Assembly: GCF_024734405.1 (NCBI RefSeq)
Contig: NZ_CP059556.1
Span: 1,736,001 to 1,800,000, forward strand
Direction: 5' to 3'
Length of the DNA: 64,000 bases
From: Saccharopolyspora gregorii
Lineage (GTDB): Bacteria > Actinomycetota > Actinomycetes > Mycobacteriales > Pseudonocardiaceae
Shown: in pieces, positions 34,511 to 42,129 of the stretch
Position numbering within the stretch: the stretch's first letter is position 1
How the letters are laid out: each line of letters begins with the position of its first letter
Notes under the pieces: model-generated
What the model was told of the DNA's origin: nothing
The model's database searches: none
The model's input: only the letters and a program-made list of their open reading frames with translations
Translations under genes and position numbers: made by a program

Positions 34511-36360
34511 ACGCGGACCCCGTTCACCGAGGTCTCCGGCCCGAGCTCGTCGATGCTCCTGCCTGCGGCGAGCCAGCCGTGCACCGCGGCGGCGAAGCAC
34601 ATCGGCCGGCCCGCGCCCGGGACCCGCGGGCTGATCCGCGCCGTGCGGCCCGAGCGGGTCCGCACCAGGCACGCGTCGCCCTGCACCGCTGCGGCCAGCA
34701 GCGATCCGGGACGTGCGTCGAGCGCGTCCCGGAGCCAGTCGTGCACGTGCTCGCCCCAGTCGCCCGTGGTGAGCACCAGCACGTCGGCGGCTTCGCGCAA
34801 GCTCCGCCCGGGATGTTCGGCCGCGACCACCAACGCCCCGTCGGCGGTGCTGCGTGGCAGATCCACGGGATGCCGGACCACCCGCAGACCGCCGCCGGGT
34901 TCGACCTCGGTGCGGGCGCGGCTCGCGGTCGGCAGGCAGGCCGCGGGTGCGGGGAGACCGCTGAGGTCGTCCGGCGGCACCGGTGGTTCCTCCTCGGGCT
35001 CGGGCAGCTCCAGCAGCTCGTAGCAGACCCGCCGCACCGCTCCGGCCGCCTCACCCGGGCGCGAGGTGAGCCGTCCGCTCAGGTCGGTGAACGAGGCGGC
35101 GGCCCGTTCGGCCGCAGCCAGCCGAGGGCCGATCGGCTCGTGCTCGGCCAGCCGCGGAGCGCGGGAACCGACGACGTCCACCAGCGAGCCCGGCGCGACC
35201 TCGCGGGCCGGGAATGAACCGAGCAGGGTGGGGATGCCGAGAACGGCGCCGTACGTGGTGACGGAACCGTGATCACCGATCAGGTAATCGGAGGCGATCA
35301 GCGTCGCGCGCCAACCGAATTCCGGTGGGACCAGCACGAGTCCCGCCCTCACGTGCCGTGCGAGCAAGCGGTGCACTTCGCTGCGGCCGTGCCCGTACCA
35401 GATGTTCGGGTGCAGGATGGCGGCGAACCGGTGTTCGTCGGCGGGGAATTCGTCCAACACCCGGGAGAAGACGTCGGGAACTCTTCCCAGCAGCGATTCC
35501 GACCACCACGTCGAACTGATCGTGATGAGCGTCCGATCATCGGCGCCCAGTGCCCGCCGGTAGGCGGGGCGCCAGGGGAGGCTGGTCAGCAGTCGGTCGT
35601 AGCAGGCGTCACCGGCTACGACCGCGGTGCCGAGCGCTTCCGGGACCGCTGCCGCGAGTTGTGCGCGCTGGTCCTCGTGCGACATGACCAGTGCGGAGGC
35701 GATGGGGCGGCCTTCGTAGAGCACCCATTGCGGATCCAGCCCGAAAGCGACGCGCCGGTTCTCCGGTTCTCCGGTTCTCCGGTTCTCCGGTTCTCCGGTT
35801 CTCCGGTTCTCCGGTTCTCCGGTTCTCCGGTTCTCCGGTTCTCCGGTTCTCCGGTTCTCCGGTTCTCCGGTTCTCCGGTTCTCCGGTTCTCCGGTTCTCC
35901 GGTTCTCCGGTTCTCCGGTTCTCCGGTTCTCCGGTTCTCCGGTTCTCCGGTTCTCCGGTTCTCCGGTTCTCCGGTTCTCCGGTTCTCCGGTTCTCCGGGA
36001 AAGCACTTTAGTGTAGCGAATCCCGTGCGGAATCGAGACGATGGGTGCGTCGATCTCGACGAGGCCGCCGAGGTTCGCCGCGAGGGCGAGGTCGAACCGG
36101 GTCAGCAGCGCTTGTTCCCAGCTGATGAGCGGGATGCCGCGTTCGGCGAGCATGCGGTGCAGCCCGTCGGGGAACGGGTCGGAACCGTTCCACGTGTAGC
36201 TGAGCTGCACCCGGAAATCGCCTTCGAACACCGGCAGCACGTCCAGCAGCCGGGTCATCGCGGTGACGTTGTGCACGACGACGAGCACGTTCTTGCGCGG
36301 TGTCACGGTGCGCCACCGCGCCGCGTGCCTGCCGATGGTGCGGGACAGCCCGTCGCTCAC
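34498..36360 (-). CDS. GT-B-fold transferase-like protein containing an 8-bp repeat array
   Basis: A 620-residue protein resembling CDP-glycerol-type or UDP-sugar GT-B transferases. The N-lobe begins NVLVVVHNVTAMTRLLDVLP. Between IPHGIRYTKVLS (about 120) and VAFGLDPQWVLYEG (about 203) lie about 81 residues of the octapeptide RTGEPENR, encoded by a perfect 8-bp DNA repeat. After it, ISSTWWSESLLGRVPDVFSR and ASDYLIGDHGSVTTYGAVLG recall the nucleotide-binding half of TagF-like enzymes. The last 150 residues are unassigned. GTG at 36360 has GGAGG 5 nt upstream and overlaps the GT4 stop (GTGA). A gain or loss of one repeat unit shifts the frame, and both alternative frames stop about 50 codons later. 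Likely a cell-surface glycan enzyme; phase-variable expression is inferred. Confidence 0.7.
   Translation of the reverse strand: MSDGLSRTIGRHAARWRTVTPRKNVLVVVHNVTAMTRLLDVLPVFEGDFRVQLSYTWNGSDPFPDGLHRMLAERGIPLISWEQALLTRFDLALAANLGGLVEIDAPIVSIPHGIRYTKVLSRRTGEPENRRTGEPENRRTGEPENRRTGEPENRRTGEPENRRTGEPENRRTGEPENRRTGEPENRRTGEPENRRTGEPENRRVAFGLDPQWVLYEGRPIASALVMSHEDQRAQLAAAVPEALGTAVVAGDACYDRLLTSLPWRPAYRRALGADDRTLITISSTWWSESLLGRVPDVFSRVLDEFPADEHRFAAILHPNIWYGHGRSEVHRLLARHVRAGLVLVPPEFGWRATLIASDYLIGDHGSVTTYGAVLGIPTLLGSFPAREVAPGSLVDVVGSRAPRLAEHEPIGPRLAAAERAAASFTDLSGRLTSRPGEAAGAVRRVCYELLELPEPEEEPPVPPDDLSGLPAPAACLPTASRARTEVEPGGGLRVVRHPVDLPRSTADGALVVAAEHPGRSLREAADVLVLTTGDWGEHVHDWLRDALDARPGSLLAAAVQGDACLVRTRSGRTARISPRVPGAGRPMCFAAAVHGWLAAGRSIDELGPETSVNGVRVQLS
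35755..35998. repeat. 8-bp simple sequence repeat, 30.5 perfect units
   Basis: CCGGTTCT on the plus strand (AGAACCGG on the coding strand) is repeated without error over 244 bp inside the GT-B-like gene. Three units equal 24 bp or eight codons, so all three frames of the repeat are open and copy-number changes not divisible by three alter the downstream frame. Read on the plus strand it would give a spurious FSGSPVLR repeat. Confidence 0.97.
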
Positions 36361-37634
36361 CCCGTCCTCCGTTCCTCTGCCCCGACACCGTAACCGTTGG
36401 CGCGCAGGAACCGGATCACCGCGAGCCGGTGGTCGAAGTGGACGGTCGCGGCCATCGCGGCGCGGCGCATCCGGGCGCGGGCGGCGGGAGTCAGTTCGAG
36501 CGCCCGGGTGAGCGCGGCGGCGAGCGAGGCGGGATCGGCCGGTTCGGCGCTGAACCCGGTGTGCCCATCGGTGATCTGCTCGGCCAGCCCGCCGGCTCGG
36601 GTAGCGACGACGGGAGCCGCGCCCGCGGCGTGCGCTTCCAGCGGGATGCGGCCGAAGGGTTCGCTGCGCGAGGGCACGATCACCCCGCGCAGCTCCGGGC
36701 GGGTGAGCAGCGAGCGGATCCGCGGGTCGAAGTCGCCCAGGAAGACCGCGGGTACGCCGGTGGCGCGCAGCTCGGCCACCAGCCGCTGCTGGAAGCGGGT
36801 CCGGCCGGGGCCCTCGCTCACCGCGGCGAGCACCAGCGCGGGCGGGCGGCGTCGCCGCACCAGGGCGAGCGCGGCGATCAGGTCCTGGAACCCCTTGTAC
36901 GGTTCGGCCCTGCCGAACGACAGCAGGAAGCCGTTCCGCAGGTTCGGACTTCCCAGCACGACGGGGTCCGCTCCGGGCGGGAGGAGTTCGGCGGCGGGGC
37001 TGGGCCGGTCGGCGTCGGTGAGCCCGTCGGGCAACGCCACCAGCGCGGCGGGCGGAACGCGGTAGTCGGTGCGCAGGTGCTCGGCCATGAACCGGGAGAT
37101 CCAGCCGATCCGGGCGCCTCGCCGGACGGCGCTGAGCAGGCAGTGGCGTTCCCAGCGCGTCCGGGCGAGGTCCTGCGGCTGGTGCAGCATTCCGGTGGAC
37201 CGCGGCACCAGCACCAGCTGCACCTGCTCCGGCGCGGTCTCGGCGAGGCCGAAGAACGGCACGTCGAACGCGATGCACAGGCAGCTCTCCCCGCGGCGCC
37301 CCACCTGGTCGCGGAGCACCTGACCGGCGGCCGCGGCCAGCGCCCGGAAGTTCGCCACCCCGCCGAAGCGGTCGGTGCCGGAGGTGCCGTTGTCGAGCGG
37401 ATGCACCTCGGCGCGGGCGAGGACACCGGCCAGGTCCTGGGGTTCGTGCTCCCGGTGCTCCGGGCTGTCCGGTGCGAGCCGGACGGGGAGCAGCAGCAGT
37501 CGCACGTCCGCGGGCAGCACTTCGGCCAGCACGCGCAGGAACGCGCGGTTGGCGGCACCGGCTCCCGTCCCGTGCCCGTAGTAGCCGTCGTGGATCAGGA
37601 CGGCCACGGTGGAAGCCGGTGCACTGGTGATCAT
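36357..37634 (-). CDS. Glycosyltransferase family 4 (GT-B)
   Basis: A 425-residue retaining glycosyltransferase. The N-terminal domain starts VAVLIHDGYYGHGTGAGAAN. LSFGRAEPYKGFQDLIAAL near residue 240 and VPSRSEPFGRIPLEAHAAGA near 325 form the GT4 donor site, with the EPFGRIPLE (EX7E) motif. GGLAEQITDGHTGF completes the C-lobe. It would transfer a sugar from a nucleotide donor in the cytosol; the acceptor is unknown. It starts 12 bp after the P-type ATPase stop and overlaps the repeat-bearing GT-B gene (GTGA), so the three may be one transcript and the two transferases probably act on the same glycan. Confidence 0.9.
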   Translation of the reverse strand: MITSAPASTVAVLIHDGYYGHGTGAGAANRAFLRVLAEVLPADVRLLLLPVRLAPDSPEHREHEPQDLAGVLARAEVHPLDNGTSGTDRFGGVANFRALAAAAGQVLRDQVGRRGESCLCIAFDVPFFGLAETAPEQVQLVLVPRSTGMLHQPQDLARTRWERHCLLSAVRRGARIGWISRFMAEHLRTDYRVPPAALVALPDGLTDADRPSPAAELLPPGADPVVLGSPNLRNGFLLSFGRAEPYKGFQDLIAALALVRRRRPPALVLAAVSEGPGRTRFQQRLVAELRATGVPAVFLGDFDPRIRSLLTRPELRGVIVPSRSEPFGRIPLEAHAAGAAPVVATRAGGLAEQITDGHTGFSAEPADPASLAAALTRALELTPAARARMRRAAMAATVHFDHRLAVIRFLRANGYGVGAEERRTG

Positions 37635-37646
37635 CCGGTCATCGTG

Positions 37647-39539
37647 TCAGCGCCAGGCGCCCGACCGCAGCAGGCGGAGGCCGTTGAGCCCGACGAGGAC
37701 GGTCGAACCCTCGTGCCCGGCGACGCCCAGCGGCAGCGGCAGGTTCCCGGCGAGGTCCCACACCACGAGGACGGTGATGAACGCGCCCGCGATGACCAGG
37801 TTCTGCCGCACCAGGCGCCGCGCTCGCCGGGACAGGTCGACGAGCTTGCCGACGGCCGCGAGCTCGTCGCGCACGACCACGACGTCGGCGGTCTCCAGGG
37901 TGAGGTCGGCGCCGGCCCGGCCCATCGCGACCCCGGTGTGCGCGGCGGCCAGCGCGGGCGCGTCGTTGACGCCGTCGCCGAGCATCAGGGTGCGGTCGCC
38001 GAGTTCGGCCACCGCGGCGACCTTCTGCTCCGGCAGCAGCCCGGCCCGCACCTCGCGCAGGCCCGCTTCGGCCGCGACGCGGCGCGCGGCCGGTTCGTGG
38101 TCCCCGGTGAGCAGCACGGGTTCGGTTCCGGTCAGCTCGCGCAGCGCGGCGACGGCCTCGGCCGCGTCGGGGCGGAGCCGGTCGCTGAGCCCGAGCACCC
38201 CGGCGCGGTCCCCGTCCACGAACACCACCACGGCGGTGCGGCCACCGGCTTCGACCTCGCCGACCGGGCCGGTGCGGTCGGCGGGGCGGGCGACCTCGAC
38301 GTGCCTGCCGTCCACGGTGGCCGCCACGCCGTGGCCGGGGGTGGCGTGGAAACCGGTGGCGGCGGGGACGACGAGCCCGCGGTCGCGCGCGGCGGCGACG
38401 ACGGCGCGGCCGAGCGGGTGCTCGCTGAACCGCTCCGCGCCCGCGGCCGCGGCGAGCAGCTCGTCCGCGGAGCGGCCGGGCTCGACGCGGATCTCGGTGA
38501 CCAGCGGGGTGCCCTCGGTGAGCGTGCCGGTCTTGTCCAGCGCGACGCGGCGCACGTCGGCGAGCCGCTCCAGCACCACCGCGGACTTCACCAGCACGCC
38601 GCGCCGCCCGGCGTTGGCGATCGCGGACAGCAGCGGCGGCATCGTCGCCAGCACCACCGCGCACGGCGAGGCGACGATCATGAAGGTCATGGCGCGCAGC
38701 AGCGCGTCGGCCGGCGTCGAGCCGAACAGCAGCGGGACCCCGAACACGGCGAGCGTCGCCAGCACGACGCCGACCGAGTAGCGCTGCTCGACCTTCTCGA
38801 CGAACAGCTGGGTCGGTGCCTTCGCCTCGCTCGCCTCGGCGACCAGCGCCACGATGCGGGCGATCACCGATTCGGCGGAGTCCCGGGCGACGCGGACCCG
38901 CAGGGCGCCGGAGCCGTTGAGGGTTCCGGCGAACACCTCGGACCCGGGGGACTTCGCGGCGGGCACCGGTTCGCCGGTGATGGTGGCCTCGTCGACCTCG
39001 CTGCCGCCGTCGAGGACCTCGCCGTCGGCGCCGATGCGCTCACCGGGGCGCACCACGATCTCGTCGCCGACGAGCAGGTCCGCGGCGGGCACCCGCTCCT
39101 CGGCGCCGTCGCGCACCCGCACCGCGGTGTCCGGGGCGAGGTCGAGCAGCCCGCGCACGGAGTCCTCGGTGCGGGCGGTCGCGTACGCCTCCAGCGCGCC
39201 CGAGGTCGCGAAGATGACGATGAGCAGCCCGCCGTCGCGCACCTGGCCGATGGTGGCGGCGCCGATCGCCGCGACGATCATCAGCAGGTCCACGTCGAGC
39301 GTGCGCTCGCGCAGCGCCTGGAGACCGGCCCAGGCGGGTTCCCAGCCGCCGGTGGCGTAGCAGACCAGGTACGGCACCCACATCGCCCACCACGGGCCGC
39401 CGCCCAGGTCCACGGCGAGGCCGAGCAGGAACGCGACCAGCGAGGCCGCGGCCCAGCGGGCTTCGGGGAGGGCGAACGGGCTCCGGCGCCGGGACGCGGG
39501 CGGGGCGGTGGGGGTGGGGCTGTCGGCGAGCGTGACCAT
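37647..39539 (-). CDS. P1B-type metal-transporting ATPase (P1B-4, CtpD-like)
   Basis: A 630-residue heavy-metal exporting P-type ATPase. There is no N-terminal metal-binding domain. TGEPVPAAK is the actuator motif, SPC sits in IVASPCAVVLATMPPLL (TM6-type segment), DKTGTLTEGTPLV carries the phosphorylated Asp and GDGVNDAPALAAA the hinge. The last membrane segment contains HEGST, which with SPC and the absence of a CPC motif indicates the P1B-4 group (Co2+, Fe2+ or Ni2+ export). It is divergent from an ArsR sensor with a CzrA-like site, the usual pairing for such pumps. The ATG at 39539 has a GAGGAAG site upstream. Confidence 0.9.
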   Translation of the reverse strand: MVTLADSPTPTAPPASRRRSPFALPEARWAAASLVAFLLGLAVDLGGGPWWAMWVPYLVCYATGGWEPAWAGLQALRERTLDVDLLMIVAAIGAATIGQVRDGGLLIVIFATSGALEAYATARTEDSVRGLLDLAPDTAVRVRDGAEERVPAADLLVGDEIVVRPGERIGADGEVLDGGSEVDEATITGEPVPAAKSPGSEVFAGTLNGSGALRVRVARDSAESVIARIVALVAEASEAKAPTQLFVEKVEQRYSVGVVLATLAVFGVPLLFGSTPADALLRAMTFMIVASPCAVVLATMPPLLSAIANAGRRGVLVKSAVVLERLADVRRVALDKTGTLTEGTPLVTEIRVEPGRSADELLAAAAGAERFSEHPLGRAVVAAARDRGLVVPAATGFHATPGHGVAATVDGRHVEVARPADRTGPVGEVEAGGRTAVVVFVDGDRAGVLGLSDRLRPDAAEAVAALRELTGTEPVLLTGDHEPAARRVAAEAGLREVRAGLLPEQKVAAVAELGDRTLMLGDGVNDAPALAAAHTGVAMGRAGADLTLETADVVVVRDELAAVGKLVDLSRRARRLVRQNLVIAGAFITVLVVWDLAGNLPLPLGVAGHEGSTVLVGLNGLRLLRSGAWR

Positions 39540-39582
39540 CTCTGCTTCCTCGGCGCGGGGGCGGGGCGCGCCGAAGAATACA

Positions 39583-39604
39583 TGAACGGTTGCTCAGGTG
39601 TTCA
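39583..39604. promoter_or_regulatory. ArsR-family operator candidate
   Basis: TGAAC (39583-39587) and GTTCA (39600-39604) form an imperfect dyad with a 12-bp spacer between the divergent ATPase and ArsR genes. SmtB/CzrA-type repressors bind TGAA-N-TTCA dyads in this position. Another GTTCA follows at 39609-39613. Confidence 0.4.
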
Positions 39605-39642
39605 GTCGTTCAGGCTTCCGGTCGTGCGGATACACTGCGCGC

Positions 39643-39987
39643 ATGGGTCACGGTGTCGAAGACGCGGTCACGCCCGCGGCGAAGCTGGACGCCACCGCGG
39701 CGGCCTCCGTCGCGGAGACCCTCCAGGCGCTCGCCACCCCGTCCCGGCTGCTGATCCTCAGCGAACTGCGCCAGGGTGCCCGGCCCGTCGGGGAGCTCGC
39801 CGAAGCCGTCGGCATGGAGGCCTCCGCCGTCTCGCACCAGTTGCGGCTGCTGCGCTCGCTCGGGCTCGTCACCGGCAACCGCAGCGGGCGCAGCGTCGTC
39901 TACAGCCTCTACGACGACCACGTGGCGCAGCTGCTCGACGAGGCCGTCTACCACATCGAGCACCTGCGCCTGGGGCTGTCGGGCTGA
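39643..39987 (+). CDS. ArsR/SmtB family metal-sensing repressor
   Basis: A 114-residue winged-helix regulator. ALATPSRLLILSELRQGARP and ASAVSHQLRLLRSLGLV give the DNA-binding domain. The C-terminal helix DDHVAQLLDEAVYHIEH has Asp-x-His and, 11 and 14 residues after that His, two more His. This is exactly the alpha5 metal site of CzrA/SmtB/NmtR, so it should sense Zn2+, Co2+ or Ni2+. No alpha3 Cys (ELCVCD) motif is present, so it is not an arsenic/cadmium sensor. The ATG at 39643 is preferred over an upstream in-frame start because the upstream frame overlaps the operator. Confidence 0.92.
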   Translation: MGHGVEDAVTPAAKLDATAAASVAETLQALATPSRLLILSELRQGARPVGELAEAVGMEASAVSHQLRLLRSLGLVTGNRSGRSVVYSLYDDHVAQLLDEAVYHIEHLRLGLSG

Positions 39988-40003
39988 CCGCGCGCGGGCG
40001 CGC

Positions 40004-41155
40004 TCACCCGGCCATCTCGGGTTTGAGCACCACCTTCGTCCAGCCGTCCTCGCGGTTGTCGAAGCGCTCGTAGGCGTCCGCGGCGCGCTGCAGCGGCAGG
40101 TCGTGCGAGACGATGAACGACGGCGCCGCCCGGCCGTGGTGGATCAGGTCCCGCAGCTGCCGGTTGTAGGCCTTCACCGGCGCCTGCCCGGTGCCGATCC
40201 GCTGGCCCTGGAACCAGAACGAGCCCATCTCGAACGCCAGCTTCCCGTCCTGCGCCAGCCGGTCCGGCGAACCGGGGTCCGACGGCAGGAAGATCCCGAC
40301 CGCGCCGATCCCACCGGTGGACCGCACCGAGTTCACCAGGCTGTTCATCGTCATCTCCGGGTGCTCGGCGCCCTGCGGGTCGTGCGCCTGGTAGCCGACG
40401 CACTCGCAGCCGCGGTCCGCGCCGCGCCCGTCGGTGAGGTCCAGCACCTGCCGGGCCGGATCACCGTCGGAGTCGTCCACCGCGATCGCGCCCATCTGCT
40501 CGGCGAGCCGCAGCCGGTCCCGGTGGCGGTCCACCACGAAGACCTGCGACGCGCCCTGCAGCAGAGCGGAGTACCCGGCCATCAGCCCGACCGGCCCGGC
40601 GCCGTAGACCACGCAGGACTCCCCGGGGCGCAACCCCGCGAGGCGGGTGGCGTGCCAGCCGGTGGGGAAGATGTCGGCCAGCATCACGTAGTCGTCCTCC
40701 TTGTCCGCAGCGTCCTCCGGCAGCCGCAGGCAGTTGAAGTCGCCGAACGGCACGCGCAGGTACTCGGCCTGCCCGCCGTGGTACGGGCCCATCCCGGCGA
40801 AGCCGAACGCTGCTCCCGCCATGTCCGGGTCGGGGTGCGCCGTCAGGCAGTACGAGGTCATGCCGTCCTCGCAGTTGCGGCAGAAGCCGCAGCCGATGTT
40901 GAACGGCAGGCACACCCGGTCGCCGACCTGGATGCGCTCGACGCCGCCGCCGATCTCCGCCACCACGCCGAGGTTCTCGTGGCCGAGCACCCGCCCTGGC
41001 TCCAGGTCGGTGCGCCCTTCGTACATGTGCAGGTCCGAGCCGCAGATGTTCGTGGTGGTGATCCGCACCAGCACGTCGGTGGGGCGTTCGATCCGCGCGT
41101 CCGGGACGTCCTTGACGGTCACCTGGCGCGGTCCTTCGTACACGAGCCCTCGCAT
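40004..41155 (-). CDS. Zn-dependent alcohol dehydrogenase, formaldehyde dehydrogenase-like
   Basis: A 383-residue medium-chain dehydrogenase. NICGSDLHMYEGRTDLEPG with GHENLG carries catalytic zinc ligands (Cys, and His-Glu). CGFCRNCEDGMTSYC has the four-Cys structural zinc lobe. VVYGAGPVGLMAGYSALLQG is the NAD-binding GxGxxG, and VVDRHRDRL places an Asp for NAD. The overall pattern is that of glutathione-independent formaldehyde dehydrogenase-like enzymes (FdhA). The ATG at 41155 has AGGAGG 6 nt upstream. It could serve aldehyde detoxification; it is not adjacent to the C1 operon 5 kb away, so a link is only a suggestion. Confidence 0.9.
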   Translation of the reverse strand: MRGLVYEGPRQVTVKDVPDARIERPTDVLVRITTTNICGSDLHMYEGRTDLEPGRVLGHENLGVVAEIGGGVERIQVGDRVCLPFNIGCGFCRNCEDGMTSYCLTAHPDPDMAGAAFGFAGMGPYHGGQAEYLRVPFGDFNCLRLPEDAADKEDDYVMLADIFPTGWHATRLAGLRPGESCVVYGAGPVGLMAGYSALLQGASQVFVVDRHRDRLRLAEQMGAIAVDDSDGDPARQVLDLTDGRGADRGCECVGYQAHDPQGAEHPEMTMNSLVNSVRSTGGIGAVGIFLPSDPGSPDRLAQDGKLAFEMGSFWFQGQRIGTGQAPVKAYNRQLRDLIHHGRAAPSFIVSHDLPLQRAADAYERFDNREDGWTKVVLKPEMAG

Positions 41156-41282
41156 GGCGTCCTCCTGCCGGGTTCCGGTGCAACGGGTTGTGCGGTCACC
41201 GGTCGTGACCCTCCTCCCGGTTAACCGCCGCCCGGCCGACGTTAAACTTCGCCGCGCGCCGCGAGGTCGATACGCTCGGCAC

Positions 41283-41600
41283 ATGGCGGACTACGTGCAG
41301 GTCGTGACCACGACGGATTCCGAGCGGGCCGCGGCGGAACTGGCCCGCGGCGTCGTCGAGGCGCGGCTGGGCGCCTGCGTGCAGGTGGTGCCGATCCGCA
41401 GCTTCTACCGCTGGGACGGGGCGGTGCAGGACGATCCGGAGTGGCAGCTGCAGATCAAGACGCCGGCGGCGCGGCTGGACGCACTGGTCGCCCACCTCCG
41501 GGAGCACCACGGCTACGAGGTGCCCGAGGTGATCGCGACGCCGATCGTCGGCGGCAACCCCGGCTACCTGTCCTGGTTGGACGCGGAGACCGCGGGCTGA
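41283..41600 (+). CDS. cutA: Divalent cation tolerance protein CutA
   Basis: A 105-residue CutA1 protein, a ferredoxin-like trimer. It shows VVTTTDSERAAAELARGVVE, RLGACVQVVPIRSFYRWDG and the terminal HHGYEVPEVIATPIVGG, all family hallmarks. In bacteria CutA is linked with copper/divalent metal tolerance, though its exact activity is unsettled. The ATG at 41283 fits the family length exactly. It is divergent from the ADH gene (127 bp) and followed by copy 2 of the 159-bp repeat. Confidence 0.93.
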   Translation: MADYVQVVTTTDSERAAAELARGVVEARLGACVQVVPIRSFYRWDGAVQDDPEWQLQIKTPAARLDALVAHLREHHGYEVPEVIATPIVGGNPGYLSWLDAETAG

Positions 41601-41634
41601 CTCCTTCGGTCGTCCGCTCTCGTCGCTGAGTGCT

Positions 41635-41793
41635 GGGGTGGCGGAACCTCAGCGGTTCCCTCGCTGCGGGATCTTTTTCGCAGGTGGCTCCGCCACATGC
41701 GACAAAGCCGTCCTCGCGAGGGAACCGCGGAGAACCCGCGGGTGGTCCGGTTGCTCGGGTGGTCGGCGGCTCAGCGGCTTCGCCGCTGACGGG
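41635..41793. repeat. 159-bp palindromic repeat element, copy 2
   Basis: Collinear with copy 1 (5967-6125). Outer arms are 41648-41664 and 41716-41732 (17 bp, one mismatch), inner arms 41673-41682 and 41698-41707, with a GTGGC-TCC-GCCAC tip and a right-end hairpin TCAGCGGC-TTC-GCCGCTGA (41771-41789). Relative to copy 1, a T-A pair in the outer stem becomes G-C and a C-G pair in the inner stem becomes G-C, both sides changing together. It lies between convergent cutA (+) and ferredoxin (-) genes and could serve as a bidirectional terminator. Confidence 0.8.
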
Positions 41794-41829
41794 TGAACGG
41801 ATCGGATCCGCCGGGTCCGGTCCGCGTGG

Positions 41830-42027
41830 TCAGTCCTCGTTGACCGCGATGGCGGCCGCGGGGCACAGCGCGGCCGCCTGGCGCGCGGCGTCCTGGTGCT
41901 CCGGGGCGGGGAAGGCGTCGAGCAGGACCACGACGCCGTCCTCGTCGCGCTGGTCGAACACGGCCTCGGCGGCCAGCACGCACTGGCCGGCGCCGATGCA
42001 CCTGTCCTCGTCGATCTCGATCTTCAC
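41830..42027 (-). CDS. [3Fe-4S] ferredoxin, P450 redox partner
   Basis: A 65-residue ferredoxin. Cysteines at 10, 16 and 55 (CIGAGQC and ALCPAAA) with Ala at position 13 where [4Fe-4S] proteins have Cys give the three-cysteine [3Fe-4S] pattern typical of actinobacterial P450 ferredoxins. It delivers electrons from a ferredoxin reductase (not in this window) to P450s. It is divergent from the first P450 across 102 bp, next to a second P450 gene, and probably serves both. Confidence 0.92.
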   Translation of the reverse strand: MKIEIDEDRCIGAGQCVLAAEAVFDQRDEDGVVVLLDAFPAPEHQDAARQAAALCPAAAIAVNED

Positions 42028-42096
42028 GGCGTCCTCCTCGGTGGTGGGGGTTCCGGCGCCCGCTGGGCAGTCAGCCGACTGAAGGCTACGCTAGCA

Positions 42097-42120
42097 TTTA
42101 AGTCAGACGCCTTTCTTAAA
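42097..42120. promoter_or_regulatory. TTTAAG-N12-CTTAAA operator candidate
   Basis: A perfect 6+6 inverted repeat between the divergent ferredoxin and P450 genes, 9 bp upstream of the P450 start. A TAGCAT sequence (42092-42097), usable as a -10, touches its left arm. The TetR gene following the P450 is the obvious candidate ligand-responsive repressor (inference). Confidence 0.45.
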
Positions 42121-42129
42121 GAGGATGCG

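Noticed and set aside
35691-36393. Long plus-strand ORFs encoding FSGSPVLR repeats
   Set aside because: They are the complement of the 8-bp array; no ribosome site or domain supports them, while the minus-strand frame has family-like sequence on both sides of the array.
40401-40460. Formaldehyde dehydrogenase-like ADH as a member of the C1 operon
   Set aside because: It is 4-5 kb away, on its own promoter and separated by cutA, the P450 group and a repeat element; the link is only thematic.
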